From contig FN649758.1 in NCBI GenBank assembly GCA_000310025.1, positions 3,951,988 to 3,970,094 of the forward strand: 18,107 nt of DNA, in the 5' to 3' direction. Shown here one piece after another: positions 10,701-18,107 of the stretch. Origin of the DNA: Ectocarpus siliculosus. Taxonomy: Eukaryota > Sar > Phaeophyceae > Ectocarpales > Ectocarpaceae. The position numbers were made by a program, and so were the translations under genes. A model generated the notes under the pieces. That model was not told where the DNA came from, searched no databases, and saw only the letters and a program-made list of their open reading frames with translations. Every line of letters starts with the position of its first letter. The stretch's first letter is position 1.

Positions 10701-12701
10701 GCGTCGAAGGCCGAGGGAGGAGTGCCTGACGAGCGGTTGGAAGGGGCGGTGGAGTGGCTTCTGGAGACCATCAATGTACGAAGACGAAAAAATTACATAC
10801 CTTTTCGGTGGTGGTTGCGGTGTTGTTGGGCGCACATTCTAGACGACACCCGGCGTTGTTGGTCGTTCTTGGGTGTGAAGGAGCGTCTACTTACGCGTCG
10901 CTATTTCTCGCCCTCCGTGGGAAGCACATCTTTGATGTGCGCTGGCGTGGGCGTTTTCAAGCGCAAGAGTACGATCACCACGTACGAGTGGCATGCAAAA
11001 TCCCAAGTCGGCCACCTGTGGTCTCATTCTTCTCCGTGAAGTTTACCCGGAAAGAATATATGCCGATTCTAATCGGTAGGTCTAGAATCTCGGTCGTAAT
11101 ATGTCATCGAAGTACTTGCCTGGGCTCTCCATCTTTGTGCCGCCCACCCTTCTGTCCTACGCGCTTGGTGCATGCCGTGGACCATTCCCGTCGATCTCAC
11201 GAAACGTAAACCGGTGCCCGTGTGCCAAAACGGTTATCATCTGGTGTTGGGAGTGGGGCAAGCTCCCTTTTCTGGTGTCCAACGGTCTGGTCTGCGCTCT
11301 TTTTTCTGTTTGCTGCGTTGCACTTCTAGTCGGTGGTCGCCTTTGTAGTCGTCGCCGTCGTCGCCGCCGCCGGGTACCCTTGACGCCGCCCTTCTTGTCG
11401 TTGTTCGCCTCGTGTAGGAGAGTTTCCCTGCGCTAAACGAGCGCGTTCAGCACGACCTCCAGGACATGGAGAGGGAGTTCCAGTTGGAGAAGGAGAGGAA
11501 ACAGCTTCAAGTGATGCGGGGCTTGCTGCGCAAGGCTTTCCCGCAGGTTGAGGTGAGACACCGACGGCATCCCCCACCAATTGTTACTACTGTCCGACAG
11601 TACATATGTACATACTTGACGATGCATTGCCGACGAATGGATTGTCGTCAGACTTGTCTTTGTTGCGAGACGTCGAATGTGGCACGCCTCATGATCCAAG
11701 ATGATCAACGAACACCTTCACGTGTAACCAGATGCTGCAGAAGGGCTGGCACTTTGGGCTACACGAGAGGACGATGTGGTGTTGTCATGAGTGGTTGGAC
11801 GGTAGCACCAACTCCAATCGAAAGGGTCCGACTAAGGGTGGCTTGCTAGGGGCTCTGCGGCTCACAACCCTCGACGGCAAGACAGGCGTTAGGGCTTGGG
11901 TCTTTTAATTGTTTTTTCCGTAGGCTTTTGCGTCGTCCCGAAGACGGTAGTCTAGAACCGCTCTCTTCGTTCTAATTGCAAGCCCACAAAACGGCACATG
12001 CTCCTGCTTGGAGGGAACCCGAAATCCTCCTGTGCTGATTGGTCCGAAACCACAACGGCACCATGGAGAAGAGGGGTACAAGGATGATAGGCCCAGGTAT
12101 GAATGTGCTCCCATTTGTATGTGCTGTGTGTCGGTTCTCCATCACACACAAACTTTTGTCCTTGTTCTTTGCTTGCAATCCTAGGGGGGAGAGAAAGAAG
12201 ATTGTTTCGACGAGAGCGAAGGATTGGAGTTTCTGACGAGCGAGGTGGGGTTGGAGCGGGGAACGCTGGGCGCGGAAGGAGCGGAAATCGCCTCCCTCGT
12301 GGGGTACCAGAAGGTTGGTGTGAGACACATTCTCAGTGCTTCGAAGCGATTCGGACTTGGTCGACGACAAAAACCGCGTACCAGTGGTACTCCCATCCAC
12401 CCAAACGAAACACCGTCGACAGATCACACACGTGCGTTGTTGGCATCCAACTCTGAAGTCATCCGTACCCTCACGCTGTCGCATCCAGAAATCTTAAATG
12501 TGTGGCTTTGCCCCTCCCCGGCCTTCTCCAGTCACATGACCAACGCTCCCCCCGCCCACCGATTCGCTTTTGTTACAGTTGGCCCTACAAATGGTCGGCA
12601 ACATGAAGAGCCCGATTTCGAGAAAGAACCGAGCTTGGAGCTGGGGGGAAATCCGTCAGCTGATCGTTGACCTTCGACGGGAAGTAGGCATCGAACCGTA
12701 A
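7765..12701 (+). CDS. ARL13: ARL13/ARL13B-like ciliary GTPase with tandem Dpy-30/RIIa-like N-terminal motifs (8 exons)
   Basis: Family role: ciliary ARF-like GTPase and exchange factor for ARL3. Exons: 7765-8772, 8989-9198, 9667-9837, 10040-10138, 10680-10775, 11418-11552, 12185-12313, 12579-12701 (TAA). All introns are phase 0 and GT-AG; 656 residues are predicted. The ATG at 7765 follows an in-frame TGA at 7684. Residues 77-112 (YLCSKVDPV...SRPEE...DHLL) and 166-199 (FMAREVGPLV...MPAD...LIEQL) resemble Dpy-30/RIIa docking motifs; 200-336 is low complexity. The GTPase has P-loop GLDGAGKTT (367-375), PSVGF (390-394), DLGGGKNIRSIW (411-422), NKED (470-473) and CSVNASK (500-506). DLGGG in place of DxGGQ, and FPALNERVQ followed by a charged helix, are ARL13 hallmarks. 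The tail ends WSWGEIRQLIVDLRREVGIEP. No Cys-Cys palmitoylation site is seen. The family is near certain; linkage of exon 1 is strong but inferred. Confidence 0.88.
9199..9666 (+). other. ARL13-like intron 2
   Basis: A 468-base intron with donor gtatgc and acceptor gccgccgcag. It contains a perfect 14-base tandem duplication, TAATGTGTCTCCCG, at 9474-9487 and 9488-9501. No other content is recognised. It splits the GTPase between switch I and the strand leading to DLGGG. Confidence 0.85.
10139..10679 (+). other. ARL13-like intron 4
   Basis: A 541-base intron with donor gtgtgt and acceptor ttttcttag. It carries a weak direct repeat of cagcaacag...catgaa...gacgcg(g)gac at about 10438-10478 and 10501-10533. 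Nothing coding is seen. Confidence 0.8.
10776..11417 (+). other. ARL13-like intron 5
   Basis: A 642-base intron with donor gtacga and acceptor cgtgtag. Near its end (about 11347-11372) is a run of gtcgtcgcc triplets. Plus-strand frames are open for over 100 codons but have no motif and do not fit the flanking GTPase, so I treat it as noncoding. Confidence 0.8.
11553..12184 (+). other. ARL13-like intron 6
   Basis: A 632-base intron with donor gtgaga and a pyrimidine-rich acceptor ending tgcaatcctag. I see no repeat or gene in it. Confidence 0.78.
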
Positions 12702-13896
12702 AGAAGTTATTTCTTGCTTCTCGGCTCGAGTAGTGAACGGACAGAAGCATCATTTGATAAGCAAGATCAAGCACTCAGGCTTTCCGTATACATCAAGCAG
12801 AGAGAGGGATGGCCAGCTGCTGCGCGACGCACATATTGATCATGTTCCAACCCACGACATTTCTGTGTTTACCCCAGCCGTTCGCTGAGCCTCCACACTG
12901 GTATGTATACGCGCAAGGGGCTCAGGTACAACGGCAGGGAGAACCAATACATTGGGACGACTTGAGCGTACTCTTGATTGGCATGTAAACGCCCATAAGA
13001 GCGGCGCGTTTTCGTCCAAGAGCAGCAACAACTGCAACCCAGGTATCTGCGGAAGAGATTGTGCTGTGTTTTTGTTCGAAAAATACAAAAAACAACGATC
13101 CAGGTAGTCGGCTCACGCAAGGGTCGAGAATACGGGCGGCAATAGCCAGCTGCGCCAGGCCGCCGCCGGTAGTTTTACGGCTACAAATCCCGAGAAGGCG
13201 CCAGCGCTCCTCCGTCCCCTGGTACACTTTGGCCGACGTTTGCGAAATCGAAGCAACACAACTGTGCCCCACCAACGACTGACTCAAGTTGGCAAGTCTT
13301 GCAGCGGCATCCATTCTACTTGGTGCGAGCGAGGTTGATCGACCAACCATATGGTCCGGCGAACGAAATGCGGATTCTGTTTCCATTCTTATTCACTCAT
13401 GGACGTTCCGATCCAGCCAAAACATAACAGCAAAAACCCACAAAAAATATGTGGTCATGCAAACGCATGCCACCACTCCCCACTCCTCCAAAAAAACAAC
13501 AAACGTTGTACCAGCGCGCAGCAGACTGACGACACAAACCACAAGCTTGGAGGCACTCGGTCGGACGGACCAGACACAGCCGAACCCGGAAAGGCAAGTA
13601 GCAGGGGGTCGCTTTCGTGCACGTAGTCTTGACAAACATTTATGTTCCTCCAAACAAACAAACAAACACAACACCCACCCACACATACGATAGACACAGA
13701 ATAAAAATCTGCAAGTAGTAAATATACCGATACAGCCCCAGCACCGACGTTGTAAAAGCCCTTGTCAAATCCAACCGGCACCCCACAAAAACTCTTGACA
13801 TATGTCCACACCATGCTAAAACTCCCCCCCAGCATCTTCTAGACCCATCGTCAAGAAAAACACTTTCTCAAGGGCTCTTCGAACGCACGCCCGCGG
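12702..13896. other. Convergent intergenic region (3' ends of ARL13-like gene and PIGS)
   Basis: About 1.2 kb between two stop codons facing each other. It should contain both 3' UTRs. An AATAAA on the plus strand near 13701 is almost 1 kb from the ARL13-like stop, and no clear poly(A) signal for PIGS is visible. A (CAAA)n stretch lies near 13653-13668. On the minus strand a possible two-exon frame (13386 to about 12840) is discussed as a finding; it is not supported well enough to call a gene. Confidence 0.55.
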
Positions 13897-16698
13897 CTAT
13901 CGCATCGCGGCATCGCCTTGGCTACCGCTCCCATCAACACCAGCGCCGCCAGCCTCACCCTGCCGCTGCTTCGCCTTTTTCTTGCGATAATATCTCAGCA
14001 GCTCCTGGGCGAAGCCAAAGATGAGGGGGAACGCCAGCGGCGCCAGGAACGGAAAGTACACCGCCATCAGGTGGTCCTGCGGGAAGTAAAGCTGCGGCAC
14101 CATGGTCGGGTCGAAGTACGCCGCCTCCGACCTGCGGAGCGCCTCCCTCGCCCAGTGCATCGCCTCCGCGCCCGCCCACTCGTCGTTCCGAACAGAAGAA
14201 GCAACCGACTCGGATCCCCCGCAACCAGTTGCTGTTGTTGCCGTTGCTGTTGCCGCCGCCGCCGTCATGGCGTCTGACACCGAGGCGTCCGACTTGACGA
14301 GCGCCGCGATGGCCGCGGACACATCCTCCGCGATTTTCTCGCTGACCTCCATCTCCGGCTGCGAATCCACCAGCTCCGCTAGGGACCGGAGGGTCTCCGC
14401 CGCCGCCGCACGGTTTCTCGCCATCCCGGCGCGAAGCAAGGCGTCGACCTCCCAGTCCGTGACCCCGTCGGTCGGAGACGGCAGGAAAGTCAAAGGAAGC
14501 TCGGTGTATTTCTCTCGGGACAACGACTCCGCCGGGCAACCGCCGCACAGCCCTCTCTCGCTGCTACCGCTCGCCCCTGCCGGCTGCGGTAGCCAGGGCC
14601 AGGGCACCTCGGAAGGCCGATCGGACGGCCTGGGGAGCCCGATGATCCGACGGAGCTGAGACACGTGGGCGCCGAACGCCCGGCGGAGCCGGTCCGGCTC
14701 TAGGACGTCGATGGCGCCGCCATCCTCGCCCGCGTTACTATTAACCACCGAGACCCCGCCGAAGCCCGGGACTTCGTAGGCCTCTGCAAACGGCCGGTTC
14801 CGACCGCCGGCCCCAACCCACTCCTCCATGAAAACCAGCGGCGAGGTTGCCGGCGAAGGGCAGAACATCATGAAGCTCACGGGGACCTGGCTGTGCGGCG
14901 AGCTCGTCGTCGACACGGCGGCGGTGGCGGTGGCCATCTCGCCGCCATCTGCGGCCGCCGTGCGGCCTCCGTCGTCGTCTGGCCCCCACCCCGCCGCGAG
15001 GTCGAGGGTCGAGAAGTCGTTCGTGCCCAAGAAGCCCTCGAGGTCTCTGGGAGAATAGTACCAGCGGCTCCTGGCGTTATACAGTCGCGGGGGTCCCGCG
15101 GACAGGCGAGCGTACTGGACCTCTTGGGACTGGTGTGCGGAGGAGAGATAAGCGTAGGGGTTGGGGTGTAAAACAATCAGCCAGGAGTAGGTTCAGGTTC
15201 TGTACCCCGGGACGCTGTGACGGTTGTGCTCGTGACACAGAGGTCCACACTTCTAAAGTAGTGCCGCTTCAAGTTCACCTCATAGAGGGGGGCACGATGG
15301 CGTTGCAGTACAGCAGTTCCGTTCAACGTAACTGCGTCGCGCCTAACGTTGTCGGTCGAATGCATTCGCCGAAAGAGCAAACTTACGCATTTTTCTTCGG
15401 GTTCGGCACGCAGTTCCCTCCTCCGGCCAACAATACTGCTGCTGCGAAACGCCGCACGACCGGTAAATCTAGCGCGCACCCAGTCGCCCACATTGTAGCA
15501 TTAACCATTCAACCCCACACACCTGCACAGCGAAGCTCGCCACCGGACTCAGCTTCCGGAGCATCGGCCTCAGGTATCTCCTCGAGGCTCCCGCGAAGTC
15601 CCACGCGCACCTCCGGAGGGCGGGGTCCTCGCTAAGCAGCGAAAAGTCGAGCCGGTACGCCTGTCCCTGGCGCACGTGCACGTCGCCAGCCTTGACCGAC
15701 GACCGCAGCACGTGGGCCGCGATCGTTCCCGCGAGGGCCTGGAGGACGGCCAAGGCCGCCGCCGAAGCCAGGCCTACCGCATCGTGCGATGAATCGCGGC
15801 TGCTCTTTCCTTCAACTGCCGCTGCTCCGCTGCTGTTGCCGCCGCCGCCGCCGCCGCCACCCGCCGCGCAAGAAGCGGAGCACGCGCAACCTAGCCCGAG
15901 GTAGCCGTGTCTGTGCTTGCCCATGGTGAAGATCGGCAGTTCCCCCGCGTCTCCGGCCCCGGGACACGCGATGAAGAACGTGTATCGCGGCGATGAGTTG
16001 GCGGCGGCGACGGCGGTGCTGCTGCTTCTGCTGCCGCCTCCTGCGGAAGAAGGCTCTCCTCCTGCCGTGCTGCCGAGCTCTGTCGCGGGCAAGACGTGCG
16101 TTCGATGGAGCCAATCGTCGAGGGCCGTCGCCGGCCCGTCTCCGCCGTCGCCGGCCAACGACGGGGGCGCGGCGGCGTCCCCGTGGATGACGCGGAGGTT
16201 CACCTCTCGAATGACGAACAACGGCACTGCTGCTGCTGTTGATGCTGCTGTAGAAGTGACACCTTCTCCTTCAAGACTCGGCTCCGCCGCCGCCGCCGCT
16301 TGTTCTGTTGCCGCCGCTTGTTCGGTTGCCGCCGCTGAGGCTTCCTTCCCCGCGGCCCGAAATGCGTTGCGCGCGAGGGACGGGTTCACCTGCATCGCGT
16401 CCAGCGCCGCTGCGCAGGAAGGGCAGTCCCCGTCGCGTGGACTCCGCAGGAGGACCACGTCGATGTCCACTGGAGGGGGAAGCGGCCCCCTGCTTTCAGG
16501 AGTTGGCAACAGCGAAGAAGAAGCAGCCGACGCCGCCGCCGGCGGTTGTTGTTGTCCACGATGATACCAGTGCGGATTTGCCATGTTCTTCAGAGGCAGC
16601 GGGGCGCGCTTGACGACTCCCAGCCGCCATGCCACCAGGACGCTTATCAACGAGAAGACGAGGAAGAATAGGTGGGCTGCAAGCCTGGTGCCAGCCAT
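13897..16698 (-). CDS. PIGS: GPI transamidase subunit PIG-S (GPI17), two exons
   Basis: PIG-S is a subunit of the ER-membrane complex that cleaves a C-terminal signal and attaches GPI anchors, with PIG-K, GPAA1, PIG-T and PIG-U. Exons on the minus strand: 16698-15523 (392 codons) and 15129-13897 (410 codons plus TAG); the 393-base intron is phase 0 with donor gtgtgt and acceptor caccag. Features in order: hydrophobic N-terminal anchor at about 7-24; RAPLP just after it, like RASLP in the animal protein; Ala, Ser and Gly-rich insertions from about 45 to 345; the luminal block YRLDFSLLSEDP...WDFAGASRRYLRP (348-392); SQEVQYARL across the splice; AYFDPTMVPQLYFPQDHL (729-746); second membrane segment at about 747-770; then RYYRKKKAK, a basic cytosolic tail. 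Predicted length is 802 against about 555 in human; the excess is low complexity. The ATG precedes the anchor directly. Family call is firm. Confidence 0.93.
15130..15522 (-). other. PIGS intron
   Basis: A 393-base intron between the conserved luminal segments; joining its ends restores the family order SFAVQ|SQEVQY. No embedded feature is recognised. Confidence 0.88.
15838..15861. repeat. (GCC)8 run encoding poly-Gly in PIGS
   Basis: A trinucleotide run in exon 1 of PIGS, read on the minus strand as eight glycines in a row between CAA and NSS. It sits in a part of the protein without family conservation, so length variation is probably tolerated. Confidence 0.85.
16301..16336. repeat. 18-base tandem repeat in PIGS exon 1
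   Basis: Two near-identical 18-base units, tgtt(c)(t/g)gttgccgccgct, lie side by side and differ at one base. On the minus strand they encode the duplicated hexapeptide AATEQA. A GCC run directly to the left extends the alanine tract. This is an in-frame expansion inside a variable luminal region. Confidence 0.85.
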
Positions 16699-16951
16699 GC
16701 CAGCAACAAGTAGCTGCTGCGTCGGCCTGTGTCCCGCCTAGCCGCTGGCCAAGGGCAAACCAAAAGAGGCATCGCAGACATCATCGGGGTACCCAACATC
16801 ATTATTTCGACGTGCGGTGCCCCTCGGGAGTGATCCGTGGAACGGTTCACACACAGAACTTACGGTTCAGTCAGGGCCTATTATCATTAGATGTCTCTCT
16901 CCCCTCTTTGGCTGAGACAGCGTCCAGTTCTTGCTCCAGGTCTTGCTCCGA
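16699..16951. promoter_or_regulatory. Short divergent intergenic region, probable bidirectional promoter
   Basis: Only 253 bases separate the start codons of PIGS (minus) and the WW-domain gene (plus), so both 5' UTRs and core promoters must fit here or extend into the genes. No TATA box is evident. A pyrimidine-rich segment tctctctcccctcttt lies at about 16893-16908, and cttgctcc is repeated twice just before the WW-gene ATG. The promoter role is inferred from spacing alone. Confidence 0.5.
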
Positions 16952-18054
16952 ATGGCGACTCTACCTCCGCTCCCTGAAGGGTGGGAGGAGAGGAGAGACG
17001 AGCAGGTGTGGTGCGCATCCTGATCGGGTTGTTGTCCGTTCAGAAAAAATATGTTCTGCGGAGCATTTGCTCTCTCTAGACTATACCATGTAACTACAAC
17101 TGCTCTACTCACCACACCGACATCTTCAAGGTATAAGCCCCCCACCGCCTGTCTGACGCCGCCTGTGCCCACACATGCGCAACCCTCTCTTCTGCTACCC
17201 CCGCGAAGGGACACACCTACTACGTGGACCACAACACGAGGCGCTCGTCATGGCGCGACCCCCGCCTGGTTCAAACCGGAGGTCCACCACCTCCAGCTGC
17301 TACTGCTGCTGCTGGCGTACCGGCACCGCCAACCGTGGCACCGACAAACAACGGCGGCGGCGGCAGCAAGAGTTTCTTCAACCGCTCCAGTGCCAACCGC
17401 AAGGTACCTACTATTACCTGCTGTTCGGATTATTGACTACCGCAAACTCTTTTGCAGCAGCAGCGCTGCCGTTGTACGTTCGTGAACGGGCGGGGAAGCT
17501 GATTTTCATTCCATTCATCACCACCGCTCTCGGTAGAAGCTTTCGCACCGCGTGTTGCTACCGGCGGGGATTTTTCTCGGGTAAAAACGGGAAAATCTGT
17601 CCCGGGAAATGTCTAAACACACACACCTCCTCGTCGATACCGTCACACAGCAGCCTACGGTGGGAATGTCGGAGTCGACGTCTAGTCTGGAGCCTCGGAA
17701 GCAGAACGGTGCCGCCGCTGGACCGGACTCCCCACGTCGCCGACGTAGCATGCCGGTGCCGAGGTCGGGCGGCGGCGGCGGCGGCGGGGGCGGCGGCGGC
17801 AAGGGCGGTGCGGGACCGGTGGACAAGTCGAGGGAGGATATTGCATTTTCTCCACACTTGATCCCGGACGATGATCGCTCCCAGGTGTGCAAATGACAAC
17901 CCGTTCGGTCCGTGTTTGCGTTTTGTTACACCATGTCGGGGTGTGCGAAACACATACTGGTTACAACATACCAGTTGTTGCCGCAGCTAGGGCAAGTCCT
18001 GACGAGCGGACAACATGTTTTGAACCAACTACAGCAGTACACCAGGACACCCTG
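16952..18054 (+). CDS. N-terminal WW-domain protein (partial, four exons seen, continues past right edge)
   Basis: Exons: 16952-17005, 17209-17403, 17651-17884 and a tentative 17987-18054. The first three junctions are phase 0, GT-AG. The joined start gives a complete WW domain at residues 5-37: LPEGWEERRDEQ|GHTYYVDHNT then RRSSWRDPRL, with the two tryptophans (W11, W33) separated by 21 residues, the YY pair and the closing Pro. The His of VDHNT fits group I domains that bind PPxY ligands. Intron 1 cuts the domain in the loop after the first strand. Downstream are a Pro/Ala-rich stretch, a basic segment PRRRRSMPVPRS, eleven glycines (123-133) and DKSREDIAFSPHLIPDDD. The fourth exon would read LGQVLTSGQHVLNQLQQYT; its end is uncertain because the final G run interferes. 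The protein is probably an adaptor; I cannot assign a family beyond the WW domain. Confidence 0.75.
17767..17801. repeat. GGC-rich trinucleotide run encoding Gly11
   Basis: An interrupted GGC run in exon 3 of the WW-domain gene, translated as eleven glycines between RS and KGG. It is in frame with the inferred exon and probably forms a flexible linker. Confidence 0.85.
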
Positions 18055-18071
18055 GTGTGGACACTTGCCTT

Positions 18072-18075
<4 letters not shown>

Positions 18076-18105
<30 letters not shown>
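18076..18105. repeat. Poly-G tract at right edge
   Basis: Thirty G in a row followed by aa end the window. It lies just after the tentative fourth exon of the WW-domain gene, probably in its intron. As at the left edge, a homopolymer G run is the likely reason the sequence stops. Confidence 0.9.
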
Positions 18106-18106
<1 letters not shown>

Positions 18107-18107
18107 A

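Noticed and set aside
13918-14659. Plus-strand frames over PIGS exon 2
   Set aside because: They are shadows of the PIGS coding exon; the minus strand has the conserved blocks and membrane segment.
1-18107. CRISPR array, tRNA or rRNA genes, transposase or reverse transcriptase
   Set aside because: I saw no regularly spaced repeats of CRISPR type, no T-loop consensus in a foldable context, and no catalytic motifs of mobile-element enzymes in any frame.

Overview
This is nuclear DNA from an intron-rich, GC-rich eukaryote. Every gene I can support is interrupted by GT-AG introns of about 100 to 1350 bases (one runs past the window edge). The proteins carry Ala, Gly, Ser and Pro tracts from trinucleotide repeats, and microsatellites are frequent. 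An ARL13-type ciliary GTPase points to an organism that builds flagella. The intron density, the GTGTG-rich donors and the homopolymer tracts would suit a flagellated alga such as a brown alga (stramenopile), but that placement is inference; I have no marker that settles it.

Layout, left to right. Bases 1-21 are a pure G run. Bases 22-1579 lie inside or beyond the fourth intron of a minus-strand cullin-3 gene and hold repeats but no exon I can support. Bases 1580-4579 (minus) encode the first 160 residues of CUL3 in four exons; the rest of the gene lies beyond the left edge. Bases 4580-7764 separate CUL3 from a divergent gene and show no convincing gene. Bases 7765-12701 (plus) hold an eight-exon ARL13/ARL13B-like gene (656 residues predicted) whose 336-residue first exon carries two Dpy-30/RIIa-like docking-dimerisation motifs ahead of the GTPase. 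Bases 12702-13896 separate it from the convergent PIGS gene (13897-16698, minus, two exons, 802 residues), a subunit of the GPI transamidase. A 253-base divergent intergenic region then leads to a plus-strand WW-domain gene from 16952, cut by the right edge. The window ends in a 30-base G run.

The four genes do not form a pathway: CUL3 is a ubiquitin-ligase scaffold, the ARL13-like protein acts in cilia, PIGS acts in the ER membrane, and the WW protein is a likely adaptor. They are two divergent pairs that meet tail to tail.

Most striking points: (1) the double D/D motif plus ARL13 fusion, with an argument from the reading frame that the GTPase exon cannot start on its own; (2) degenerate tandem copies of the CUL3 exon 2/intron 2 junction inside intron 2, which create decoy donor sites; (3) 14 of 15 inferred introns in phase 0, with no GTAAG donor among them.
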